64,000 nucleotides of DNA from G963677325 sp963677325 (GTDB lineage Bacteria > Bacteroidota > Bacteroidia > Bacteroidales > Prolixibacteraceae): the NCBI GenBank assembly GCA_963677325.2, contig CAXXGM010000010.1, positions 186,001-250,000 on the forward strand, in the 5' to 3' direction. The position numbers and the translations under genes are program-made. Every line of letters starts with the position of its first letter. Within the stretch, counting starts at the first letter, position 1. Under the pieces are notes generated by a model. That model did no database searches, was not told the DNA's origin, and worked only from the letters and a program-made list of their open reading frames with translations. Below, in pieces: positions 36,395 to 46,044 of this stretch.

Positions 36395-37264
36395 TTAAGC
36401 TACATATGATTTGAGCAGACTATTACGACGTGCAAGTTGAAGTTTTTTGAGCGCTTTTTCCTTGATTTGTCTCACACGTTCGCGTGTTAAGTCTAATTTA
36501 TCTCCGATTTCAATTAAAGTATGTGAATGGATCCCGTTAAGTCCATAGTAGAACTTTAAAACCTCAGCTTCACGATCGGTTAAAGTATTCAGGATCCTTT
36601 CAATATCACTTTTCAGGGAATTTTTGATGAGTGAATTATCCGGATCAGGAGTAGAAGTTTCAACCAAAATGTCATACATGTTATTCTCGAAATTTTCTTC
36701 ATCTTTTAAAGGAGCATCCAGGGATATATGAAAATTACTCATGTTTAATGCCTCGTCAACTATCGCCGGACTAAGATTCAGAAGTTCACCAATTTCATCC
36801 ACCATTGGTTCACGCTGATATTCCTGCTCAAGCTTTCTAAAGGTTTGGGATATCTGATTAAATGATCCAAGTTTATTTAACGGCAAACGGACAATACGGG
36901 CTTGCTCAGCCAATGCTTGTAAAATAGCTTGCCGAATCCACCAAACGGCATATGAAATAAATTTAAATCCTTTTGTTTCATCAAAGCGCTCAGCGGCCTT
37001 TATAAGACCTAAATTCCCCTCATTAATGAGATCAGAAAGAGTTAAACCCTGGTTTTGATATTGTTTTGCGACAGACACAACAAATCTCAGATTCGCATAA
37101 ATTAAGGTTTCCATTGCTTTCTTGTCTCCATTACGAATTTTATGGGCAAGTACGGCTTCTTCTTCGGGTGTAATTAATTTAAATTTTGCCACCTCTCGAA
37201 GATATTTGTCGAGCGATGCAGATTCACGGTTAGTTACTTGCTGTATAATTTTTAATTGTTTCAT
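36395..37264 (-). CDS. RpoD-like sigma factor (paralog 1)
   Basis: 289 residues opening MKQLKIIQQVTNRESASLDK. Region 2 has NLRFVVSVAKQYQNQGLTLS and DETKGFKFISYAVWWIRQAI, region 3 EQARIVRLPLNKLGSFNQIS, and region 4 LTDREAEVLKFYYGLNGIHS with LTRERVRQIKEKALKKLQLA. It is closer to the Bacteroidota housekeeping factor than its neighbour at 35473, but the tail (QLARRNSLLKSYVA) and the insert YGLNGIHSHTLIEIGDKLD differ from the usual sequence. It is probably a group 2 paralog. The two genes are 57 bp apart, a tandem duplication. Confidence 0.9.
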   Translation of the reverse strand: MKQLKIIQQVTNRESASLDKYLREVAKFKLITPEEEAVLAHKIRNGDKKAMETLIYANLRFVVSVAKQYQNQGLTLSDLINEGNLGLIKAAERFDETKGFKFISYAVWWIRQAILQALAEQARIVRLPLNKLGSFNQISQTFRKLEQEYQREPMVDEIGELLNLSPAIVDEALNMSNFHISLDAPLKDEENFENNMYDILVETSTPDPDNSLIKNSLKSDIERILNTLTDREAEVLKFYYGLNGIHSHTLIEIGDKLDLTRERVRQIKEKALKKLQLARRNSLLKSYVA

Positions 37265-37389
37265 AATGGTTTTTGTTTTTGTAGACTTTATTACGTTTAA
37301 AAGGTTGTATATGTTTCTTCTTCCCTTTAAACATTTATTAAATTAATTTGATCATTTTATAGTCCAATGTTATAAATGATCAGTAAATG

Positions 37390-37608
37390 TTAGGCTTCAT
37401 TAACAGGCAATACATAAGTATCAGCCGGAGTGATTAGTATTAGAATTTTATCTTCTTTTGCAAGCATATCAAGCCCTGAATAGAATTCATCATTATTTTG
37501 AACCTGACAATCATTGATTAGATTCCTCAGAGTAATATCTTTTAAATTTTTTGATCTGAGGTATTTGAAAATTTTCTCTGCATTATCTTTAATGGTTTTC
37601 ATCTTCAT
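37390..37608 (-). CDS. Small hypothetical protein
   Basis: A 72-residue protein (MKMKTIKDNAEKIFKYLRSK, LKDITLRNLINDCQVQNNDE, EDKILILITPADTYVLPV). A helix-helix-helix-strand-strand pattern could be a small winged-helix fold, but I do not recognise a family. It sits 31 bp after the GH57 gene and before the two sigma factor genes on the same strand, so it may be co-transcribed with them. Confidence 0.55.
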   Translation of the reverse strand: MKMKTIKDNAEKIFKYLRSKNLKDITLRNLINDCQVQNNDEFYSGLDMLAKEDKILILITPADTYVLPVNEA

Positions 37609-37639
37609 GATTAGTTGAAATTTTAGTCATTTCCATAGG

Positions 37640-38884
37640 TTATACCTCGATATGGAATTGTTGTCTTTTCTGAATAAAATCTGATTTCAAATTAAAGACT
37701 GAACGGTTTACTCTGTAACTGAAGTCGTTCAATACATTCATATAATTCATGAACGCTTCATAAGGATTATTATATGGATTTATAAATGAAGATATTTCTT
37801 TATACGAGAAGAATTTTGAACTCATATAATAAAAATGATTAGTAGTCTGAAGGTAATTCCAGTCTTTTAGTAGTTTCGGATCATTGCAAAGTTTTATTTT
37901 TTCATTTAAACCATAGAGTTTTTCCAGAGCTTCCTTTTGCAGATCGTTTCCTATCCAGGCCAAAAGATCACCTCCTTCATTATCTGTCCTTGAAACCGTT
38001 TCTGGAATTACTATTTCACTCTGAGGATTATTAAAATCGCAAATCTCTGATGGAGTCATAAAATTAAAGTCAGTCATTTCGAAAACTGCCGAAGGAAAGG
38101 ACTTAAGAAAATTATAAGATTTCGTTGCTTTTGATTGTCCCTGGCATACCAGATCATAATCCACAATTAGATTTACTACATTTTCGTGATCCGGAATTTT
38201 ATTCAGCACCGCTAAATAATTATTCTCGATCCTTGGCCATCCGGTCCAATCAGCGTTAGCCAGCCGAAAAGCTATGTCATCGTTTAATGGTACATTTTTA
38301 AAAAGAATAGCCAATTCAGATGAACCCGGATTACGATAGATATAATTTGGGCTTCTCCATTTAAGAATATGTCGGGCTCCTTCTGTAATAACAGCCTTAA
38401 ATCCCATTTCGCTTATAATGCTACCTATTGAATCATTATATACTAATTCAGTGTTTTTAAAAACTTCCGGTTTTTGACCAAAAAGCTCCTCTATTTTTTC
38501 GGAATGAGATTTAACCTGATGAATAAATTCATCTTTATCTTTTAATGAAGCGAGTGAATGAGAATACGTTTCTGCAATAAATTCAACACAACCTGTATCG
38601 GCTAATCGCTGAAAACTTTCAATAACTTCAGGAGCATACATGCTAAATTGGTCCAACGCTGTACCGGAAATGGAAAATGCAACCCTGAATCCTCCTTCAT
38701 ACTGATTCAGTAAATCGAGGAGTCTTTCATTCGTTGGCAAATACCAGTTCTTGGCAGCTTCTTTTATCATCCTTTCATTTTCCCGATCACTATAATAATA
38801 AGGATCATTACAAATATCTGAAAAACGGTATTCCTTTAAACGGAATGGTTGATGAACCTGAAATGAAAGGCTTATTGATTTCAT
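37640..38884 (-). CDS. Glycoside hydrolase family 57 protein
   Basis: A 414-residue GH57 protein. SLSFQVHQPFRLKEYRF (region 1, with HQP), GCVEFIAETYSHSLASL (region 2) and FKNTELVYNDSIGSIISEMG (region 3, with the expected nucleophile Glu) are clear. Region 4, usually DYETFGEHQ, reads VDYDLVCQGQ, keeping the catalytic Asp but losing the usual E-T-x-G-E-H. The family cleaves or transfers alpha-glucans such as starch or glycogen. There is no signal peptide, so it would act on intracellular glycogen or malto-oligosaccharides. It lies upstream of a small gene and two sigma factor genes on the same strand. Confidence 0.85.
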   Translation of the reverse strand: MKSISLSFQVHQPFRLKEYRFSDICNDPYYYSDRENERMIKEAAKNWYLPTNERLLDLLNQYEGGFRVAFSISGTALDQFSMYAPEVIESFQRLADTGCVEFIAETYSHSLASLKDKDEFIHQVKSHSEKIEELFGQKPEVFKNTELVYNDSIGSIISEMGFKAVITEGARHILKWRSPNYIYRNPGSSELAILFKNVPLNDDIAFRLANADWTGWPRIENNYLAVLNKIPDHENVVNLIVDYDLVCQGQSKATKSYNFLKSFPSAVFEMTDFNFMTPSEICDFNNPQSEIVIPETVSRTDNEGGDLLAWIGNDLQKEALEKLYGLNEKIKLCNDPKLLKDWNYLQTTNHFYYMSSKFFSYKEISSFINPYNNPYEAFMNYMNVLNDFSYRVNRSVFNLKSDFIQKRQQFHIEV

Positions 38885-39144
38885 ATTTTCTATTTAATAA
38901 TTTTTCTGACTCAAAGGTATATCAGCCCATTTAGGTCAGCATCAGTTTTGTTACTCTATTCCATAATGAGTTTTTACCTTTTATTGCCAAGTAATTTCAC
39001 CTTTAAGAGCTACGTATAATTACGCAGCTTTTCCCATAATGTATTCTAAATCAATAACAATATGCGGGTGGAATGATTATTTAAAAAAACTAAATTATTA
39101 ATCTGAAGTTGTGTAATTTTATCTTTTCGATTAAGCCTAATGTA

Positions 39145-39788
39145 ATGGATAAAACGAAGGTATTGATTGTTGAGGACCATGCTATATTTAGAGAAGGCTT
39201 GAAAAAAGTCATTGAAGCAATGTCGGGAGTTGAATTGGTCGGAGAAGCTGAAAATGGAGCTCAGTTTCTTGAATTAATTAAAAGAAGAAGACTGATATTG
39301 TTTTAATGGACATAAAAATGCCTGTTATGGATGGAATTGAAGCTACGGAAAAGGCTTTAATGATTTATCCCAAACTTAAAGTTATAATTCTTACAATGTT
39401 TGGAGAGGAAGAATATCTTTATTCTCTTATTCAAAAGGGAATTTCGGGGTTTATGCTTAAAACGGCACGAATTATTGAAATAGAAAGAGCTATTCAAATG
39501 GTAGCTGAAGGAAAACAATATTATTCTCCTGAGATCAACGGACTTTTGGTAAAAAAACTTAGACAAGTTACTTCAAATGATCTTGAATCCCTGACACAAA
39601 GAGAAAATGAAATTCTCACTCTAATTTGTAAAGGATATTCAACAACACAGATTGCCGATAAATTATGCGCCAGTAAACGAACTATTGAAGGATATAAAGC
39701 AAGGTTATTGGAAAAAACACGTCAACCCACTACCTTAAACCTGGTAATTTTTGCCTTACGAAATAAACTGGTGACTCTGGATGAATAA
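39145..39788 (+). CDS. NarL/LuxR-family response regulator, frameshifted
   Basis: From ATG 39145 the receiver opens MDKTKVLIVEDHAIFREGLK and runs to LIKRRR. After that the frame changes (-1), and DIVLMDIKMPVMDGIEA (phospho-Asp) continues from 39294 to 39788. One missing base near 39291-39294 restores 214 residues. The C-terminal LuxR helix-turn-helix is LTQRENEILTLICKGYSTTQ with KRTIEGYKARLLEKT. Regulators of this type are phosphorylated by HisKA_3 kinases; the kinase at 46045 is such a protein and may be its partner. Repeat A copy 2 follows directly. Confidence 0.88.
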
Positions 39789-39807
39789 GGATATTTATAT
39801 TTGAAAG

Positions 39808-40033
39808 TTAAGTAATGAGAATAAATTGATGTCGTATTTTACAATCTTTTTGTTATTTAACAATAATATAGCTAAATTTCGCATGGACTCTCCTCGTATT
39901 AAGTCCGTATTTGCTTCGTACCAGGTTCGTCCTGGCTTTTTAAAGAGAACTTACATAATATAACAAGATGGAATTCATTTCTAAAATAAAATTGGGCAAT
40001 CTAAAATACGACGTTATTTCATTTCAGATACTT
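39808..40033. repeat. ~226-bp intergenic repeat family A, copy 2
   Basis: Same element as at 1732 and 48631, starting TTAAGTAATGAGAATAAATT and ending CATTTCAGATACTTA. The inner inverted repeat GTCGTATTTTA/TAAAATACGAC is clearest here. It separates the NarL-type regulator from the giant kinase. The rest of the gap to 40167 shows no gene. Confidence 0.75.
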
Positions 40034-40167
40034 ATATTTGTATTGATAGAGATTATTTGTTCAAATAAAGATATTTGAGTCTTTTGGTTAATGACCATAA
40101 CATGAAATTTCCAAATCACTTCCCCCTTTAAATCTCTGCTATTCTATCAATAAAACAACTGAAGTAT

Positions 40168-43100
40168 ATGACAGATCAAATATCAGATCTAACAGATATG
40201 AGCATGAAAAGTAAACAAAAGTTTGACGGGACTTTGTCAGGTATTAGTGATGCTGTTATTTCCATTGATAAACAGGGAATGATATCTTTTATGAATCCTA
40301 TGGCTGAATTATTGACAGGATGGAGACTTAAGGAAGCATATCAAAAAAGTTTATCGATTGTTTTTAAAATTATAAACGGAGATACAAGACAAAAAATTGA
40401 ATATCCTCTTGAAAGAATAGTAAATAATGATTTTGTCATTACACATACTCAAAAAACCATTCTGATCAGAATAGATGGAGTTGAAATTCCAATTGATGAA
40501 AGTGAAGCACCAATCCGGGACGATCATGATAATATTTTAGGAACTGTAATAACATTCAGGGATATTACTGTAAGAAAAGAATGTGAAAGAAAACTCATGC
40601 TGGGTGAAGCCCGTTTAAAAAGATCACAGGAAATAGCCAAATTGGGTAGTTGGGAACTGGATCTAAAAACAAATTGTCTTACCTGGTCAGATGAAATCTT
40701 CAGAATATTTGGTCTGAATCCCCAGGAGTTTGAAGCTACTTATGAGGGATTTCTTAATGCAGTGCACCCTGATGACCGTGCTTTAGTTGATTGTGCTTAT
40801 ACTGAATCTCTAAAAAGCAACAGTGACAGTTATGAAGTGGAACATCGAATCAAAAGAAAAGATAATGGTGCGATCAGGTACGTTCATGAAAAATGTTTTC
40901 ATACTAAAGATGAGAATGGTAAAATAATCATGTCAATTGGGATGGTGCATGATATTACAGAAAGGAAAATGGCTGAATTAGCCTTAAAGGATAGTGAAGA
41001 ACGTATAAAGAAAAAGATTGAGACCATTCTTTATCCCGAAGGGTGATATCAATGATCTGGAACTGGAAGATATCATTGATAGTGAAGAGATTCAATCAAT
41101 GATGGAGTATTTGTATGAACTCACCACTATACCAATGGCAATCATAGACAACAAAGGGAAAGTATTGGTGAAGGTTGGATGGCAGAATATCTGTACAAAA
41201 TTTCATCGTGTTCATCCGGTTACTTGCAGGAACTGTATTGAGAGTGATTTACAATTAACAGCAGGAATACCAAAGGGAGAGTTTAAACTCTATAAGTGTG
41301 CAAATGGTTTGTGGGACCTTGCCACGCCACTCGTTATAGGGGGACAGCACATGGGGAATCTCTTTATGGGCCAATTCTTTTTTGATGATGAAAAAATTGA
41401 ATACGAGGACTTTAAAAAAAAGATCAATACTATACGGTTTCAATCAGGATGAATATTTAAAATCTTTAGATAGCGTCCGTCATATAAGCAGATCGAAGTT
41501 AGAGAGTGCAAAAGGGTTTTATCTCAAATTTGCAAATAAAATATCAAAACTAAGTTATAGTAATGTCAAACTTGCCAGATCTTTGAATGAACATGAGATT
41601 ATATATAACAGACTCCTTCGCAATAATAAACGTTTAGATTTACTCTCCGAAACAGCTGGCAAATTACTTGCCAGCAAAAATCCACAGAAAATAGTTGATG
41701 AACTCTGTTTAAAGATAATGAGATATCTTGACTGTGATGTCTTTTTTAACTACATCCTGGATCAAAAACATTAATAAATTACATCTTAATGCTTGTGGAG
41801 GAGTTTCAGACCAGATAGTCAAATCTATTGAATGGCTGAATTTGGGTGTAGCCGTTTGTGGAAGAGTAGCTCAAGAAGGTCAAAGAATTATAGCAGAGAA
41901 TATCCAGGGAGGAAAAGATAAGTCAACCGATCTGGTCAGAAGTTTGGGAATACAGGCTTATTGTTGTCATCCTCTAATCGGGAATGGAGAAGTTTTAGGC
42001 ACTTTATCATTCGGATCTAAATTGAAAAAAGATTTTTCCGATGAAGACATTACCATGATGAAAATAGTGGCAGATTTTGTTGCCATTTCTATGACAAGAT
42101 TAATAGATGAAGAAAAACTTTTAAAAAGCCAAAGAAGAGCGAATGAACGTGCTGAGGAATTGGAAAAAATGATGAATATAGTTCCTTCAGCTATCTGGAT
42201 AGCACAGGACCCGCAATGCCTTGAGATAACAGGGAATGCAACTGCTAATTCATTCTACGAAGCAAAAGAAGGTGAAAATGTATCGCTGGGGCTAGCTAAG
42301 GTTTCGGAAGGAGTCCAGGTTAGAAGATTCTTCTGTGATGGGAAAGAGCTTACTGCAGAAGAGTTGACAATGCAGGTGGCAGCTTCCTCAGGCAAAGATG
42401 TATTAAATTCAGAACTTGAAGTGCTGTTACCGAGTGGCAGAAGGATGACCATGCTTGGCAATGCAAGTCCCCCTGAAGGACGAGAATGGGAAAATCCGGG
42501 GCTGTGTAGGCGCTTTTATGGATATAACGGAAAGGAAAAAAGCTGACAAGGAACGACAAGTAACTCTTGATTTGCTGCAAATAACTAATGAAAGCAACAA
42601 TGCCAGGGAATTCATTCATTTGTCTTTAAAATTTTTTCTCGGACTAACCGGTTTCGATGCAATAGGTCTTAGATTAAAAGAGGGTGATGATTACCCTTAT
42701 TATGAAACAATAGGGTTTTCAAAAGAATTCATCCGATCAGAAAAATTTCTTTGTGCCTATGACCGAAATGGTAAAATTCTCCTGGATGACAGCTCTAATC
42801 CGGTCTTAGAATGTCTATGTGGAAATGTAATTAACGGGAAGATAAAAGATGCTAATTCATTGTGCTCAAAATACGGAAGTGTCTGGTCAAATTGCACATC
42901 AGATTTTAAAATCAGTAAACTGGAAAAAGAGCTGAAATGTCACATACGGAATCGTTGTGGCAGAGAAGGCTATGAATCGATAGCTTTAATACCTCTCAAA
43001 CTTGGAAGTGAACATATAGGTCTTCTTCAACTGAATGATAAAGGGAAAGAAATTATTACTCATGAAATAGTTGGACTAATTGAAAGGCTTACCGGACATT

Positions 43101-45916
43101 TCACCATTGCTTTGGCCCGGTTTTTAGCTGAAGACGAGTTGCAAAAGAAAGAAGAGAAACTCAGAGAACACTCTGATATGCTTGAACATGCTCCAGTTCT
43201 GGTTCGCAACATGCAGGATGAGATTACCGTGTGGAATAGCGGGATGGAGAAACTTTATGGATATAGTCGGACGGAAGCACTTGGAAAAATTATAACTGAT
43301 CTTTTAAAAACTGAGTTCTCAAAGCCTTTACCTGAAATCTTTGATGAATTGATGTTGAAAAATCAATGGGAAGGAGAACTGATCCATCACCGGAAAGATG
43401 GAACTATTGTGGAGGTTTTAAGCTTGTGGACCCTTCATAAGGACAAGGAGAATAATCCTGTTGCTGTCATTGAAGTAAATAACGATATAACCAATCGCAA
43501 AAGAAAAGAACAGGAACTTCAGAAACTTAACCGGGTACTCAATGCCTTAGGGAAAAGCAGTCAGGTAATGATGCATTCAAAAAATGAGATTCAATATATT
43601 AATGAAGTATGTAAAATTCTTGTTCAAGACTGCGGACATTCATTAGTTTGGATCGGATATGCCGGAAATGATAAAGATAAAACTGTATTCCCTATTGCTC
43701 ACTATGGTTTTAATGATGGATATATTGAGAATCTTAGGATTTCATGGGGCGAGAATGATATGGGTAATGGCCCTACCGGAACTGCTATAAGGACAGGAAA
43801 ACCAGTAATGTGCAGAAATATATATAATGATCCCTGTTTTGAGCCTTGGCGGGATGGGGCAATAAACAATGGTTATAACTCAAGTATTGCACTTCCCCTT
43901 GTCTTGGAAGGTAAAGCCATTGGAGCCCTTGCCCTTTATTCAAGGGACATTGATTCTTTCTCACCGGATGAGGTGGCTCTACTAACAAGACTTGCAGATG
44001 ATCTTACATTTGGAATTAATACAATCCGTTTAAAGGAATCAGAAAATAAAGCTTTAGAATTACTCACCGAAAGTGAAGAGAAATACCGTACTCTTTTCAA
44101 TGAGATGACTGAAGGATTTGCTTATTTGGAGCTCATCACTGATGAAAGAGGAAACCCAAGGGATTACAGATTTATCAATATTAATCCAGGATTTGAAAAA
44201 CACACGGGTTTAACTAACAATGTAATTGGTAAAAAAGCATCAGAATTATTTCCCAATTTAAATATTTATTGGATTGGTATTTATGGCGAAGTCGCCCTTG
44301 AGGGAAAGAGTAGAGAATTTGAAATTTATAATGGATTTTTAGATAAATTCTTTAGAGTCAGTGCATTTAGTAGCAAAAAAGGTTATTTTGCTACAATTTT
44401 TGAAAATATTACGGAACGTGTCCTGGCACAAAAGGAACTTCAAAATACTAAAAATTATCTTGAAAGTCTTATTAATAATGCAAATGCTCCTATAATAGTT
44501 TGGAACTCTAAATTTGAAATACAACTATTTAACAGAGCTTTTGAATATTTAACGGGATTCAAATCAGAGGAGGTTTATGGTAAAAAAGTGGACATATTAT
44601 TTCCCCCTTCGGCGGTCAAGGAAATCAGTCACAAAATTCAAAGGGCACTCTATGAGAATTGGGAATCAATAGAAATTCCAATCCTGACGAACAGGAATGA
44701 GATTAGAACGATATTATGGAATTCAGCTAATATTTATGATAATGACAGCAACAGTCTCATTTCCGTAATTGCCCAGGGTAATGACATTACTGAACGAAAG
44801 AAAGCAGAACAAAAATTAAATGAAGCACAAGAGAAATTAAATCTGGCTTTGGACAATGGTAATATTGGAACCTGGGAAAAAGATCTTAGAACCAATATCC
44901 TTGTTTGGGATAAGAGGATGGAAAAAATGTTTGGTTTTGATGAGGGTACTTTTGATGGAAAGTATGAAACTTTTGAAAAATGCCTGACCGAGGAAGACAT
45001 TCCTTATGTTCGTGAAGATTTACGTAAAACGATCGAGGAAGGATGTCCATATGAAACAGTTTACAGGATTAAAACAAAAAGTGGCAATGTAAGCTACATA
45101 AATGCAAAAGCCTCCGTAATCAAAAATCGATTTGGAGAACCAATCCGAATGGCAGGAGTCTGCTTTGACGTGACAGACATGAAAAAAGGGGCAGAAAGGA
45201 TTTTAATTAGATTGAACGAAGATTTGCATCGGTCAAATAAAGAACTTGAACAGTTTGCTTATGTTGCTTCTCATGACTTACAGGAGCCTCTCCGAATGGT
45301 TGCAAGTTTTACGCAGTTGCTTGCCATGAGATACAAAGATAAATTGGATGATGATGCAAAGGAGTTTATTCATTATGCAGTGGATGGAGCGACAAGGATG
45401 CAAAGCCTTATTAATGACCTTCTGAACTATTCCAGAATTGGAACGAGAGGAAAGAGTTTTACCGAAGTTGATTTTAATGATGTTTTCAATAAAGCCATTA
45501 TTAATTTAAGATTAAGTATAACAGAAAAGAATGCAGTTGTAACCTGTGATAAATTGCCGGTTGTCAATGGTGATGAGGTCCAGATGGTCCAACTCTTGCA
45601 AAATCTGATAGGAAATGCATTAAAATTCTGTGATACAATTCCTGAAATCCATGTCAGAGCTGAAGAAAATTCAACTCATTTTACCTTCTCAGTTAAAGAT
45701 AATGGAATCGGCATTGAAGAGCAGTATTTCAATAAGATTTTTCTCATCTTTCAAAGATTGATGCCAAAAGATAAGTACAGCGGAACCGGAATAGGTCTGG
45801 CGATCTGCAAGCGCATCGTTGAACGGCATGGTGGAAGGATGTGGATTCGATCAGAAATAGGGAATGGAACAACCTTTTATTTTTCTTTAGTAAAAAATGC
45901 AGTGGCTCAACAATGA
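40168..45916 (+). CDS. Giant PAS/PocR/GAF sensor histidine kinase, interrupted by four frameshifts
   Basis: Five overlapping frames make one gene. Each junction needs one base removed: GGG at 41041-41043, A8 at 41414-41421, A5 at 41764-41768 and C5 at 42469-42473. The corrected length is 1914 residues. Domains in order: two PAS (to ~280); PocR (~295-450), with VGWQNICTKFHRVHPVTC and NLFMGQFFFDDE; GAF; PAS; GAF; PAS; GAF (LVQDCGHSLVWIGYAGND); three PAS; HisKA (FAYVASHDLQEPLRMVASFT, H1701); HATPase (DNGIGIEEQYFNKIF, GTGIGLAICKRIVERHGG). It has no membrane segment and is phytochrome-like in its kinase half. PocR domains are thought to bind small hydrocarbon-derived ligands. It could be a decaying pseudogene, but the coding signal is otherwise intact. 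Confidence 0.85.
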
Positions 45917-46044
45917 GAGGATAGTAAATATTTTTAAATCATGGACTCATCAAATGTTCAACTAATAGATATATTAGTAAAACTTCCGGCAAAGAATTAA
46001 AAGCTATGGTCTGTAAATATGAAAAGAATTAAATCATCTTCGTA

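Noticed and set aside
42255..42619. Minus-strand frames inside the giant kinase
   Set aside because: They are antisense shadows; the plus-strand PAS/GAF coding signal is clear there.
40168..45916. Five separate genes in the giant kinase region
   Set aside because: Each junction falls inside a PAS, PocR or GAF domain, and removing one base per junction gives an exact whole number of codons.
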